A model generated the notes under the pieces. It was not told the origin of the DNA and did not search any database. It worked only from the letters and a program-made list of their open reading frames with translations. A stretch of 64,000 nt of DNA from Tenuibacillus multivorans (GTDB lineage Bacteria; Bacillota; Bacilli; Bacillales; Alkalibacillaceae), in assembly GCF_900103915.1 (NCBI RefSeq), contig NZ_FNIG01000001.1:310001-374000 (forward strand), in the 5' to 3' direction. Positions 36,211 through 45,640 of the stretch are shown here, piece by piece (position 1 is the stretch's first letter; the number at the start of each line of letters is the position of its first letter). A program made the position numbers and the translations under genes.

Positions 36211-37155
36211 ATGAAAAAGATATTAATCACAGGTGCACTCGGTCAAATCGGATCTGAGCTGACAATGGCACTACGTGATGAATATGGCTCAGATAACGTT
36301 GTAGCGACCGATATTCGTGAAACGGATAGTCCAGTTGTAACGAGTGGACCATTCGAAACATTAGACGTAACCGATGCTGATCGAATGCATGAATTAGCAC
36401 AAAAATATAATGTCGATACCATTATGCATTTAGCAGCATTGTTGTCGGCAAAAGCTGAAAATAATCCAAAGTTTGCCTGGGATCTCAATATGGGTGGTCT
36501 CGTTAATGCTTTAGAAGTAGCCCGGATTTTGGAACTACAATTCTTTACGCCTAGTTCGATTGGCGCTTTTGGTCATACGACCCCGAAACAAATCACACCT
36601 CAGGATACGATCCAACGACCTTCGACGATGTATGGTGTCAATAAAGTATCAGGAGAACTATTGTGTGATTATTACTACCAACGCTTTGGTGTTGACACAC
36701 GTGGGGTTCGTTTTCCTGGCTTGATTTCTTATGTGACGGAACCAGGTGGTGGCACAACGGATTACGCAGTTGAAATTTATTATGAAGCGATTAAAAACCG
36801 GAAGTATACGTCTTACATTGCTCAGGGTACATATATGGATATGATGTACATGCCTGACGCAATACAAGCGATTATTCAGCTGATGGAAGCTGACGGGGAT
36901 AAGCTTGTTCATCGAAATGCATTTAATGTAACCGCGATGAGTGCAGCACCTGAGGATTTTGAAAAAGCGATTCAAAAGCACATACCAGAATTTGAACTAT
37001 CATATGAAGTGGACTCAATCAGGCAAAAGATTGCTGATAGCTGGCCAGACTCAATTGATGCGAGCTGTGCTAAAGAGGAATGGGGCTTTAACCCTTCTTA
37101 TGATATCGATCGAATGACAGCTGACATGCTAGAAAAATTAAAACAAAAATTGTGA
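36211..37155 (+). CDS. L-threonine 3-dehydrogenase, SDR/epimerase type
   Basis: An NAD-dependent extended short-chain dehydrogenase (314 residues) that oxidises threonine to 2-amino-3-ketobutyrate, the substrate of Kbl. It has the Rossmann glycine motif [11 protein letters not shown], the catalytic YGVNKVSGE (YxxxK) and SSIGAFG. This family is unrelated to the zinc-dependent Tdh of E. coli. I chose ATG 36211, preceded by GGAGG at 8 bases; the ATG-less upstream frame (36175) has no site. Pairing with kbl supports the specific substrate among NAD-epimerase-like proteins. Confidence 0.9.
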   Translation: MKKILITGALGQIGSELTMALRDEYGSDNVVATDIRETDSPVVTSGPFETLDVTDADRMHELAQKYNVDTIMHLAALLSAKAENNPKFAWDLNMGGLVNALEVARILELQFFTPSSIGAFGHTTPKQITPQDTIQRPSTMYGVNKVSGELLCDYYYQRFGVDTRGVRFPGLISYVTEPGGGTTDYAVEIYYEAIKNRKYTSYIAQGTYMDMMYMPDAIQAIIQLMEADGDKLVHRNAFNVTAMSAAPEDFEKAIQKHIPEFELSYEVDSIRQKIADSWPDSIDASCAKEEWGFNPSYDIDRMTADMLEKLKQKL

Positions 37156-37162
37156 ATAAGTT

Positions 37163-37191
37163 AAGGCGAATTTCGTACAGAAATTCGCCTT
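37163..37191 (+). terminator. Terminator of the kbl-tdh operon
   Basis: Perfect 12-bp stem AAGGCGAATTTC / GAAATTCGCCTT with a 5-base loop and following T-rich run. Confidence 0.88.
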
Positions 37192-37210
37192 CTTTTTCTT
37201 AATATTAATA

Positions 37211-37340
37211 GAGAAGTTCTCAATGTTAGAGGAGTAGTTCTCAAAATTGAATAAGAAGTTCTCAATGTTAAAGGAAAAGTTCTTAATGTTGTTGGATTTT
37301 TTCTCGAAATTGATGAAATAGTTCTCAAAGTAACCTGATA
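37211..37340. repeat. Exact 21-bp repeat array, six units (AGTTCTCAATGTT core)
   Basis: GTTCTCAA-type cores (fourth GTTCTTAA, fifth TTTCTCGA) begin at 37216, 37237, 37258, 37279, 37300 and 37321, exactly 21 bp apart, with 6-8 base linkers. The array starts about 20 bp after the kbl-tdh terminator, between convergent genes. Confidence 0.9.
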
Positions 37341-37391
37341 TTTTTTTGAAATAGCTCAATGTCATCAATCGAGTTCCGATTTGTCAGTTCT

Positions 37392-37871
37392 TTAGTTAAA
37401 CACCTCGTCCAATCGGCTTGCGTAAAAGGCCAAGGCTTTTTTATATGCTTGAATGGATTCATCATCTGTCGTTTCCAGCAGTTTGGTCATTAAAATTTCC
37501 ATCGCAAGGTCTGAATCACCTAAATTATATAACGTCATGGCAAAAAAGATATAAAAAGCATTGTAATCTGGATATTCGCTCATACCGACCTCAAGAGTTT
37601 CTCTCGCATTCTCATATAAGCCAACTGCACGATAGCTACTTCCGAGACTTAGTAGTGCATTGCGACGATCATTATCTTCTAACCCATTTTCCAACGCTTG
37701 TTTATAGTATGTAATCGCTTGAGGTTCCATATCTGATTGGTCATAAATAAAGGCTGTTTCTAATAATAATTGAGGATGGTCAGGGTCATTTTCTAAATAG
37801 GATGAAGCTAATTCCCTTGCCTCTTCAACCTGCCCGTTTTGTCGTATTTGTCGTAACTTTTTTAGATTCAT
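37392..37871 (-). CDS. Tetratricopeptide repeat protein
   Basis: A 159-residue soluble protein built from about three or four TPR motifs (for example ARELASSYLENDPDHPQLLLETAFIYDQ, then AITYYKQALENGLEDNDRRNALLSLGSSYRAVGLYENARETLE). Such repeats mediate protein-protein contacts. No catalytic domain is attached, and the partner is unknown. It stands alone and converges with tdh. Confidence 0.85.
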   Translation of the reverse strand: MNLKKLRQIRQNGQVEEARELASSYLENDPDHPQLLLETAFIYDQSDMEPQAITYYKQALENGLEDNDRRNALLSLGSSYRAVGLYENARETLEVGMSEYPDYNAFYIFFAMTLYNLGDSDLAMEILMTKLLETTDDESIQAYKKALAFYASRLDEVFN

Positions 37872-38147
37872 AATAATCTCCTTTCGCTACATTCATTATT
37901 GTATAGTGGAATATAGTTCGTGACAAACTAAAGCGTACAAACATGAAGCTTTTTGCGTAGGGAGAAAATTATAAATCATCCAAAATGTTTTATTTAGCGT
38001 TAAATTAATTAGAAATTTTATCCTTAACATAAGAAGACGAGTGAATAGATATAAATTCTCTAACATAGTTCCAAATACTATTTTGACTATTTTTCGACAT
38101 TTAAATACAATTTTTAACGTATGTATTGAAAATATAGGAGGAACAAA

Positions 38148-39731
38148 ATGAAAATTAAGGAAAAGTATCAAACGGATGACTATCTCGGGGAAGGTGTTCA
38201 AAAGACCTCGTTATTTATAAGCGGTGGCTTTTTAGTCTTATTCATTTTACTAGCATTTTTAATGCCTGAGTTTACTACAAAGGTTGTAAATAACTCTTTT
38301 AATTTTTCAGCAACATACTTTGGTTTATTCTGGCAGCTACTGATGCTAGCAACATTAATCGTCGGACTTATTTTAATGTTTACGCGTTATGGTCGAGTCA
38401 AATTAGGGAAAAAGGAAGAGCCTCAATTTTCTAACTTTCGCTGGATTGCGATGGTTTTAACGACCTTACTGGCGAGTGGTGGAGTATTCTGGGCTGCAAG
38501 TGAGCCAATGTCACACTATATCACGACGCCACCATTATTTAGTGCCGAAAATTTAAGTGAGTGGGATCGTGCTATTCCCGGATTAGCACAAGCTTTTTTC
38601 CATTGGGGTTTTTCGGCATGGGCGGTTTTAGGGACCGTTGCGACTATTGTTTTAATGTATGCCCATTATCATAAAGGCATGCCTTTAAAGCCAAGAACGA
38701 TTCTTTATCCCATCTTCGGTGATAAAATTTTTAAGCGGTATAATTTCTTTGGGTTAGCGGCTGATGTAACATCGATTATAGCTGTAGCTGCTGGTACTAT
38801 TGGAGCAATAGGGTTTTTAGGTCTACAAGCTGCGTATGCTTTTGAACAAATTTTTGGTGTTCCCAGTACACTATTTATGCAAATTGCATTTATTGTTATA
38901 TTAATTACCATTGCTACGATTTCAGCCATTACAGGTGTCGACAAAGGGATTCAGCTGTTAAGTCGATTTAATGTCGCATTCGCTGTTATCCTCATGATTT
39001 TAATTTTAATTGTTGGACCGACACTTTTTGTTTTAGACGCCTTCTTAACAGCCGAAGCGTTTCAAATTCAAAACTATATTATGATGAGTCTAACACGTGG
39101 TGATACAGAATGGTTAAACTGGTGGACCGTCTTTTTCTGGGGTTGGTTTATCGGTTTCGGGCCGATGATGTCTATTTTCATCGCTCGTATTTCACGTGGA
39201 CGGACGATTCGTGAATTAATCGTAGCGGTTGCGATTATTTCACCAATTGTGAGCAACTTTTGGTTCGCTACACTAGGTGGATCTGGTGTATTCTTTGAAA
39301 TGGGAGAACCGGGTATTATTTCCGGTCCGCTAAATGATATTGGTCAAGAAGCCGCGGTGATGGCGATTTTAAACCAATTGCCGGCGAGTAGCTGGTTTGC
39401 CTTTGGTTTCCTCATTATCACGATTATATTTGTGGCAACAACAGCTGACTCGATGGCCTATGCCTCTGCGGTTGCCGTTACCGGTAATGATGATCCAAGT
39501 AAATATGTTCGTGTTTTCTGGGCGTTAATTTTTGGAGCTGTGGCGGTCGCGTTATTATCGATAGGTGGAGGGGATGATAGTAGCATCGGCATGTTGCAAA
39601 ACTTTATCGTCGTCTCAGCCGTGCCTGTATCAATCTTGCTACTTCCACCCGTTTGGGATTCAGTTAAAATTGCGAACAAATTGGCGATTGAACAAGGTAT
39701 AAAGAAAAAAGAAGAGCGTGACGAGATTTAA
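38148..39731 (+). CDS. BCCT-family osmolyte transporter
   Basis: A 527-residue betaine/carnitine/choline family carrier with twelve helices. Helix-8 signature WWTVFFWGWFIGFGP retains the Trp cage, and the helix-3 end SEPMSHY is conserved. Where sodium-coupled betaine carriers have AGMGIG before this point, the sequence reads LASGG, so the sodium and substrate sites may differ from OpuD or BetP. Imports a compatible solute such as glycine betaine or a related methylamine, which fits a salt-adapted host. AGGAGG lies directly before the ATG. It has its own terminator. Confidence 0.9.
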   Translation: MKIKEKYQTDDYLGEGVQKTSLFISGGFLVLFILLAFLMPEFTTKVVNNSFNFSATYFGLFWQLLMLATLIVGLILMFTRYGRVKLGKKEEPQFSNFRWIAMVLTTLLASGGVFWAASEPMSHYITTPPLFSAENLSEWDRAIPGLAQAFFHWGFSAWAVLGTVATIVLMYAHYHKGMPLKPRTILYPIFGDKIFKRYNFFGLAADVTSIIAVAAGTIGAIGFLGLQAAYAFEQIFGVPSTLFMQIAFIVILITIATISAITGVDKGIQLLSRFNVAFAVILMILILIVGPTLFVLDAFLTAEAFQIQNYIMMSLTRGDTEWLNWWTVFFWGWFIGFGPMMSIFIARISRGRTIRELIVAVAIISPIVSNFWFATLGGSGVFFEMGEPGIISGPLNDIGQEAAVMAILNQLPASSWFAFGFLIITIIFVATTADSMAYASAVAVTGNDDPSKYVRVFWALIFGAVAVALLSIGGGDDSSIGMLQNFIVVSAVPVSILLLPPVWDSVKIANKLAIEQGIKKKEERDEI

Positions 39732-39739
39732 TTAATTAG

Positions 39740-39778
39740 AAAGCCATGGCGTTTCGTAACGTCATGGCTTTATTGTAT
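39740..39778 (+). terminator. Terminator of the BCCT carrier gene
   Basis: AAAGCCATGGCG pairs with CGTCATGGCTTT, followed by a T-rich tract. It overlaps a spurious ATG of the next frame. Confidence 0.85.
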
Positions 39779-39847
39779 TTTTCAGGTATGGGTAACAATG
39801 ATGATCCGTGGTATAATAAGAAAAAAGCAATAAAAGAAGGTGAGCAT

Positions 39848-40381
39848 TTGGAAGCGAAACCATGTGTAAATTCATTAACGGTTAGAAATTCTCATGTTCT
39901 GCCACCAGATACAAATAGTCATGGAACTTTATTTGGTGGTCGATTAATGGCTTATATTGATGATGTTGGAGCAATCGCTGCAGCAAGACATGCACGTATG
40001 CCGGTTGTAACTGCGTCGATTGATTCCGTTGACTTTTTAACGCCTGTAAAAGAAGGGAATACGATTTGCCTTGAAGCTTATGTCACATGGACACATCGGA
40101 CATCCATGGAGGTTTTCGTAAAAGCTGTAACAGAAAACCTATTGACTGGGGACAGAGAGGTTTGTACAACAGCCTTTCTAACAATGGTGGCCATCGATGA
40201 TGATGGAAAACCAACTGAAGTGCCACCCGTTTATCCAGAATCGAAAGAAGAAAAGTGGCTTCATGAAGGAGCATCTAGTCGAGCTGAATATCGTAATAAC
40301 AGACGAAAGGATTCAAAAGAGCTTGCTAATAAATTTGGTGCAGATTTTCCGTGGGATCCAACAACAAATCAAAAAGCATAA
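39848..40381 (+). CDS. Hotdog-fold acyl-CoA thioesterase (YkhA type)
   Basis: A 177-residue acyl-CoA hydrolase. The hotdog domain shows SHGTLFGGRLMAYIDDVGAIAAARHA with the catalytic Asp, then VTASIDSVDFLTPVKEG. Length and order match B. subtilis YkhA. I chose the TTG start at 39848, preceded by AAGGTGAG; the longer frame from 39746 begins inside the terminator of the upstream gene. Cytoplasmic; probably controls acyl-CoA pools. No operon partner. Confidence 0.85.
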   Translation: MEAKPCVNSLTVRNSHVLPPDTNSHGTLFGGRLMAYIDDVGAIAAARHARMPVVTASIDSVDFLTPVKEGNTICLEAYVTWTHRTSMEVFVKAVTENLLTGDREVCTTAFLTMVAIDDDGKPTEVPPVYPESKEEKWLHEGASSRAEYRNNRRKDSKELANKFGADFPWDPTTNQKA

Positions 40382-40410
40382 TTGACAATTGGCTATATAA
40401 GCATTACAAT
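40382..40410 (+). promoter_or_regulatory. Promoter of the hut operon
   Basis: Consensus TTGACA (40382-40387) and TACAAT (40405-40410) with a 17-bp spacer, immediately after the thioesterase stop codon and about 30 bp before hutP. Confidence 0.75.
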
Positions 40411-40441
40411 TTAGGTATGAAGGAAATTGTTGGTGTTACAA

Positions 40442-40891
40442 ATGAATAAACCAATGCAAGCGGGTATCGGCAAATCCGCACTTCTTTTAGTGTTAGCTAA
40501 TAGTCATGAGTTAGAAGAAGCCGACACACGCGTGAAAGAATCTGGTTTTTCCTTTTGTTTAGGAAAAACGGGTTCGATGGATTTACAAAAAGTCGTTTCA
40601 GCAATTGAAACAGCTGCTAAACGAAATGAATTAGTTAATGAAACACTCTATCGAGAAATGCATGCGTTATACCATGCAATCCTGGAAGCTTTAGAAGGCG
40701 TGACGCGGGGGCAAATCATGCTCGGTGATGTCATGCGAACGGTTGGATTACGATTCAGTATTGTTCGTGGTCGACCTTATGAAAATAAAGCTGAAGGGGA
40801 ATGGATTGCCGTTGCACTTTACGGCACAATTGGCGCTCCAATCAAAGGACTGGAGCATGAGACTACGGGATTAGGCATTAATCACATATAA
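40442..40891 (+). CDS. hutP: Hut operon antiterminator HutP
   Basis: An RNA-binding antiterminator (149 residues). With histidine and Mg2+ it binds NAG-rich leader RNA and prevents termination upstream of hutH. Conserved blocks match B. subtilis Hut[57 protein letters not shown] and the C-terminal [27 protein letters not shown]-like end, including the His residues that bind metal. ATG 40442 gives the family length. It is the first hut gene, ahead of the attenuator. Confidence 0.96.
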   Translation: MNKPMQAGIGKSALLLVLANSHELEEADTRVKESGFSFCLGKTGSMDLQKVVSAIETAAKRNELVNETLYREMHALYHAILEALEGVTRGQIMLGDVMRTVGLRFSIVRGRPYENKAEGEWIAVALYGTIGAPIKGLEHETTGLGINHI

Positions 40892-40909
40892 TAAATCGCC
40901 CAGAGTTAC

Positions 40910-40962
40910 TAGTGGTGAGGGGGCTAATTCTCAGAAGTAGACTGAGAGTTAGCCTTTTTTTT
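40910..40962 (+). promoter_or_regulatory. HutP-responsive attenuator (terminator) before hutH
   Basis: A 13-bp stem (GGCTAATTCTCAG 40922-40934 with CTGAGAGTTAGCC 40942-40954, one T-G pair) is followed by eight T. UAG triplets occur at 40910, 40938 (loop) and 40950, the type of triplets HutP binds. Its place between hutP and hutH is the same as in B. subtilis. Confidence 0.8.
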
Positions 40963-40977
40963 GTCTAAAATTCTGGA

Positions 40978-41095
40978 ATTATTTAAGTTGAGAGTATTTT
41001 TATTTAAGTTCAACATTTTTTTGTTTAAGTTGATTAAGGAAATGTTTAAGTTTTAATAATCTTTATTTAAGTTCAGGTCAAAATTGTTTAAGTTT
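40978..41095. repeat. Exact 21-bp repeat array, six units (TTRTTTAAGTT core)
   Basis: TTTAAGTT begins at 40982, 41003, 41024, 41045, 41066 and 41087, exactly 21 bp apart. The core TTRTTTAAGTT is closely related to the TTGTYCAAGTT core at 14.3 kb. The array lies in the hut leader, after the attenuator and just before the hutH ribosome binding site. Confidence 0.9.
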
Positions 41096-41115
41096 ACATC
41101 AAAAGGAGTGAAAGC

Positions 41116-42588
41116 ATGGAATTAACAGGTACTCATTTATCTTTAGAGCAAGTAAAACATGTTATATACGATTTTGAAAACGTTTCCATATCCAAAACAA
41201 GTTTAGAAAAAGTTAACCAAAGCCGTGCTACAGTTGAAGAATATATTGATGATCACCAAATTGTTTACGGTATTAATACAGGCTTTGGCAAGTTTAGTGA
41301 TGTTGAAATCGAGTCAAATGACCTCGATGAATTGCAACTAAACTTAATCCATTCCCATGCTTGTGGTGTCGGTGAACCTTTCTCTGAAGCAGTCAGTCGG
41401 GCAATGATATTACTGAGGGCTAATGCATTATTAAAAGGCTTTTCGGGTGTACGACCGGTCATTATTGAACGACTCGTTGACTTACTTAACCATCGTATCC
41501 ATCCTGTTATTCCGCAGCAAGGCTCACTTGGGGCAAGTGGTGATCTCGCCCCATTGGCTCACCTCACGTTAGTTTTACTAGGGGAAGGGGAAGTGTTTTA
41601 TAAGGGTGAAAAGGTACCGACACCGATTGCGTTTAATCAAGAAAAAATTGATCCAGTTCAACTAAAGGCCAAGGAAGGGCTAGCGCTAATTAACGGAACG
41701 CAGGCCATGACAGCAGTGGGTGTTTTAGCCTATTTAGATGCTGAACAAGTATTATTTAACACAGAAAAAATTGCTTCCATGACAATGGAAGGGCTTAATG
41801 GTGTCATCGATGCCTTTGATGATTTAATTCATGCTGCAAGAGGCCATGTGGAACAGCGGGAAGTAGCTGGGCGCATTCGTGAATATTTAGCCGATAGTCA
41901 ATTAACGACAGAGCAAGGAGAAGTCCGTATTCAGGATGCCTATTCAATCCGTTGTATTCCACAAGTGCTTGGTGCCTCTTGGCAAACCTTAATGTATGTA
42001 AAGGAAAAATTAGAAACTGAGATCAACGCTGCAACCGATAACCCACTCATTTTTTCAGATGAAGGAAAAGTGTTATCAGGCGGCAATTTCCATGGTCAAC
42101 CGATTGCGATTGCAATGGACTTATTAAAAATCGGTATGGCTGAGGTTGCGAATATCTCTGAGCGTCGAATTGAGCGACTCGTTAATCCGCAACTGAACGA
42201 CTTACCACCGTTTTTAAGTTCAGAACCGGGATTACAATCGGGGGCAATGATTATGCAGTATACCGCTGCATCACTCGTTTCTGAAAATAAAACGCTAGCT
42301 CATCCTGCAAGTGTAGATTCAATCCCATCATCAGCTAACCAGGAAGATCACGTCAGCATGGGAACAATCGGGGCACGCCATGCTTCACAAATTATTGAAA
42401 ATGTTAGACGTGTCATCGCTATTGAATTAATTTGCGCCATGCAGGCGGTAGAACTTCGTGGTACCCATTTAATGGCTAATGAAACCGAATCACTCTACCG
42501 CGCTGCAAGAGAGATTGTCCCAAGTATTAAGAAAGATCGAGTGTTTTCAAAGGATATAGAAGCTTTGCAAGCGTGGATGAAAAATTAG
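41116..42588 (+). CDS. hutH: Histidine ammonia-lyase
   Basis: Deaminates histidine to urocanate (490 residues). The MIO cofactor is formed from the Ala-Ser-Gly triad in [15 protein letters not shown] (A140-S141-G142). [10 protein letters not shown] and the later QPIAIAMD and QEDHVSMG segments are also family hallmarks. AAAAGGAGTG precedes the ATG. First structural gene after the attenuator. Confidence 0.97.
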   Translation: MELTGTHLSLEQVKHVIYDFENVSISKTSLEKVNQSRATVEEYIDDHQIVYGINTGFGKFSDVEIESNDLDELQLNLIHSHACGVGEPFSEAVSRAMILLRANALLKGFSGVRPVIIERLVDLLNHRIHPVIPQQGSLGASGDLAPLAHLTLVLLGEGEVFYKGEKVPTPIAFNQEKIDPVQLKAKEGLALINGTQAMTAVGVLAYLDAEQVLFNTEKIASMTMEGLNGVIDAFDDLIHAARGHVEQREVAGRIREYLADSQLTTEQGEVRIQDAYSIRCIPQVLGASWQTLMYVKEKLETEINAATDNPLIFSDEGKVLSGGNFHGQPIAIAMDLLKIGMAEVANISERRIERLVNPQLNDLPPFLSSEPGLQSGAMIMQYTAASLVSENKTLAHPASVDSIPSSANQEDHVSMGTIGARHASQIIENVRRVIAIELICAMQAVELRGTHLMANETESLYRAAREIVPSIKKDRVFSKDIEALQAWMKN

Positions 42589-42600
42589 AAGGTGATTTAT

Positions 42601-44148
42601 ATGAGGTTTTTAATTGCTGAAGCGGATGAATTAGAACAAAAAGGAATCGAATGGTTAATTTCGACGAATCAAATTCCTCATCAAGAAATATTGAGAGCTA
42701 ACACACCACAAAAGGTTGAACAGGTTTTAAGGCAGGAGAAGGTTGAGCTATTAATCATTAATTTAGATTTGTTCAATGAATTTGAATGGTTACGCATCAA
42801 AAATTTACTAAAGTATATGGATGGAACGATTATTATTCATTCAGCTCATCAAACTTTCCGAACAGCTCGGGAAGCATTAGAAGTTAATGCTAAGGGATTA
42901 TTTATTCAACCGATATCCCCTAATGAATGGTCAGCGAGTGTACGAAAAATTGTTCGTCATGCTAACCTGAGTGACAAACAAACGAAAAGTAACGCTGTCA
43001 CACAAGATAGCAACATGTATCGCTGGTTATTTGATTATCACTTTGAAATGAGCGAAGTAAGAGAACTATTAGAACGGGGTAAGAGCAAGGATCCAAAGTT
43101 CGTATCTGTAATTGAAATTGATTCGACTACTAACCTGAAAATGGGGCGAAGTCGTGTTCTACAGATTATTCAAGAGGAACTTCAAGAGTATAGTCCTTAC
43201 GTAATCCCAACAGAAGAGTGGATTGTTCTTATTTTTAATGTAAAGGCTTTACATCATGATGCCCGTTTAACGGATTTTGAAAGTATTTTTATAAGATTGC
43301 TGCGATTATTAAAAGAACAATATGATATCTCTATTACGGTTGGTTTAGGCAATGAGTATACAGATATTTATAAGCTTAGGGATTCCTATGTTGAAGCCAA
43401 GACTTCCATTAAACGAAAATTTTATTATGGCATTAATCAAGTTTTTCGTTATGGTCACCCGTTCGCTTTGCATACGATTGACCCGATCTTGACACCAGAA
43501 GAACAAGAGAAGCTTGTATATTTTTTAACCCATCAAGATCGGCAAGGTATTAAGGAATATTTGTTTGACTTATTTTTAATCGAATATAATGATTTAGATC
43601 AATTCCCGCACCCTGATTTTATTCGAATTAAGTTAACGAGTGTCATGGCCAATATTAGAAGATTCATGTTAAGAAATGAGGATCTTTTAAGCTTAGAAAA
43701 GCAATATCAACTTATGTTTAATGACATCCTGAATGGTGAAGAACTATCCGTAATTGTCCAAAAACTTGTCTATTTTTGCTATAGCTTATTCAGTAATCTT
43801 AACCAATCCGAAGAAGCTATTTATTCTAAAGTGACCCAAGGGCTAATAGAATATATAGAGGATCATTATTTTGAAAAAGTATCACTGCATCGATTGGCTG
43901 ACCAAGTGGGTAAAAATAAATACTATTTAAGTCATCTTTTTAAAAGGGAAACTGGCCAGTCTATGAGTGAATATATCCAAAAAGTAAGAATTGAAAATGC
44001 CAAACATTTAATAGAAACAACTGAAAAGTCTATGCAGGAAATAGGCTACTTAGTTGGCTATGAAGACCAATCATACTTTAGTAGAATGTTTAAAAAGTGG
44101 AATAGTATGAGTCCTAATGCGTATAAGAACAATATCATTAAAAAATAG
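42601..44148 (+). CDS. AraC-family regulator with receiver-like N-terminus
   Basis: A 515-residue regulator. The N-terminal 120 residues resemble a response-regulator receiver fold (MRFLIAEADELEQKGIEWL...ELLIINLDLF...GTIIIHSAHQ...KGLFIQPISP) like YesN-type proteins, but whether it is phosphorylated is uncertain. A central region (about 140-400) is unassigned. The C-terminal 100 residues hold two helix-turn-helix motifs (VSLHRLADQVGKNKYYLSHLFKRETGQSMSEYIQ, then MQEIGYLVGYEDQSYFSRMFKKW). The start is ATG 42601 after AAGGTG, 12 bases from the hutH stop. No sensor kinase is adjacent. It lies inside the hut cluster, so control of histidine uptake or breakdown is likely. Confidence 0.85.
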   Translation: MRFLIAEADELEQKGIEWLISTNQIPHQEILRANTPQKVEQVLRQEKVELLIINLDLFNEFEWLRIKNLLKYMDGTIIIHSAHQTFRTAREALEVNAKGLFIQPISPNEWSASVRKIVRHANLSDKQTKSNAVTQDSNMYRWLFDYHFEMSEVRELLERGKSKDPKFVSVIEIDSTTNLKMGRSRVLQIIQEELQEYSPYVIPTEEWIVLIFNVKALHHDARLTDFESIFIRLLRLLKEQYDISITVGLGNEYTDIYKLRDSYVEAKTSIKRKFYYGINQVFRYGHPFALHTIDPILTPEEQEKLVYFLTHQDRQGIKEYLFDLFLIEYNDLDQFPHPDFIRIKLTSVMANIRRFMLRNEDLLSLEKQYQLMFNDILNGEELSVIVQKLVYFCYSLFSNLNQSEEAIYSKVTQGLIEYIEDHYFEKVSLHRLADQVGKNKYYLSHLFKRETGQSMSEYIQKVRIENAKHLIETTEKSMQEIGYLVGYEDQSYFSRMFKKWNSMSPNAYKNNIIKK

Positions 44149-44213
44149 CAATATAATTATAAAAAATTGAAATAAGGTAAAATATGTCGATTAATAACCA
44201 ACAAAATACTTAA

Positions 44214-44228
44214 TAAATTCTGAAAATT
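44214..44228 (+). promoter_or_regulatory. CodY-like box upstream of the YjiH-family gene
   Basis: TAAATTCTGAAAATT has a perfect right half and three mismatches in the left half of the CodY consensus. TACAAT at 44257-44262 may be a -10. The pair suggests an internal, nutrient-controlled start within the hut cluster. Confidence 0.35.
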
Positions 44229-44284
44229 ATAAAAGAAATCTCGTCTCTTTATCTCATACAATAGAGATAAAGGAGGAGATATCA

Positions 44285-45625
44285 ATGTCTAATGAACCTC
44301 TAAGAAAAGTTCAGCACAATTATGAAAGCGATTTAACACCAAGTTTTAACACTATTATAAAGTTAATTATTTTTAGTTTTATCGGGTTATTCGTATTTTT
44401 TGTACCAGTTACGATCGGTGATAATTCAACGATTATGCTAGATCATATTGTCACTTGGTTTGAAGAAACCTTTCCCTCAATAGTTCCTTACTATGCCTTA
44501 ATAGTGATTTTGGCTGGGGCAATCTATCCCTTTTATAAGAAGGAATGGAATAAGGATTTAGTGACGATTGTTTTCTCATGCCTAAAAGTATTGGGTCTGA
44601 TTGTAGCGATTATGCTTATAACTGAGGTTGGACCAGCCTTTTTATTCGACCCAGATATTGGACCATTTTTATTTAATAGCTTAGTGATACCAGTCGGATT
44701 ATTGGTTCCAATTGGTGCTGTATTTCTAGCTTTTATTGTCGGTTACGGTTTACTAGAATTTATCGGAACTATTATGAGACCGATCATGCGACCAATTTTT
44801 AAAACACCAGGTCGTTCTGCGATTGATGCTTTTGCTTCCTTTGCTGGTAGTTATTCAATTGCATTATTAATCACAAACCGCGTTTATAAAGAAGGTAAAT
44901 ATTCATTAAAAGAATCCATGATTATTGCGACTGGATTTTCAACTGTATCGGCAACATTTATGATTGTTGTTGCTTCAACTTTAGGGTTTATGGATATTTG
45001 GAATACGTTCTTTTGGACGACCCTCATCATTACGTTTATCGTTACAGCGATTACAGTTAGAATTTGGCCATTAAACCGTGTAGATGAAAAGTACTACACA
45101 GGTGAACCAGTGGAAGAACCAAAAGTAGAAGGTAATATTATTAAAGAGGCCTGGACGAATGGTCTTAGAGCGGCATCACAGGCCCCGTCATTAAGTAAAA
45201 ATATATGGATCAACTTAAAAGATGGATTCATCATGGTGATGAGTATACTTCCATCAATTCTATCAGTTGGTTTAATTGGGTTATTATTAGCCGAGTTTAC
45301 ACCGTTTTTTGATATTTTAGGATATATCTTTTATCCATTTACGGCTTTATTGCAGATTCCTGATGCCATGCTAGCGGCTAAGGGTGCTGCTATGGGAATC
45401 GCTGAGATGTTCTTGCCAGCCTTGTTAGTGGCTGAAGCAGGGTTTGTTACAAAATTTGTTATCGGTGTAACATCGATATCATCAATCTTATTCTTTTCTG
45501 CATCTATTCCAGTTATTTTATCAACCCAAATTCCAGTAAAAATTTCCGATTTAGTGATCATTTATGTAGAACGCGTTATTTTAACGCTTATTATTGCAAC
45601 ACCAATTGCATTTTTACTAGCTTAA
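44285..45625 (+). CDS. YjiH-family membrane protein, candidate histidine/urocanate transporter
   Basis: A 446-residue integral membrane protein with about ten to twelve helices. It has two nucleoside-recognition/Gate-like segments (AIDAFASFAGSYSIALLITNRVYKEGKYS and AKGAAMGIAEMFLPALL), the hallmark of YjiH proteins. No hutM homologue is in the cluster, so this gene could provide uptake of histidine, urocanate or a related compound. That role is inferred from context only. AAAGGAGGAG precedes the ATG, and the stop is 15 bases before hutU, so both are likely cotranscribed. Confidence 0.8.
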   Translation: MSNEPLRKVQHNYESDLTPSFNTIIKLIIFSFIGLFVFFVPVTIGDNSTIMLDHIVTWFEETFPSIVPYYALIVILAGAIYPFYKKEWNKDLVTIVFSCLKVLGLIVAIMLITEVGPAFLFDPDIGPFLFNSLVIPVGLLVPIGAVFLAFIVGYGLLEFIGTIMRPIMRPIFKTPGRSAIDAFASFAGSYSIALLITNRVYKEGKYSLKESMIIATGFSTVSATFMIVVASTLGFMDIWNTFFWTTLIITFIVTAITVRIWPLNRVDEKYYTGEPVEEPKVEGNIIKEAWTNGLRAASQAPSLSKNIWINLKDGFIMVMSILPSILSVGLIGLLLAEFTPFFDILGYIFYPFTALLQIPDAMLAAKGAAMGIAEMFLPALLVAEAGFVTKFVIGVTSISSILFFSASIPVILSTQIPVKISDLVIIYVERVILTLIIATPIAFLLA

Positions 45626-45640
45626 GAGGAGGAATGGCAT

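Noticed and set aside
37138-38201. Minus-strand frames in the tdh-TPR gap and upstream of the BCCT gene
   Set aside because: AT-rich or array-derived frames without ribosome binding sites, overlapping terminators.
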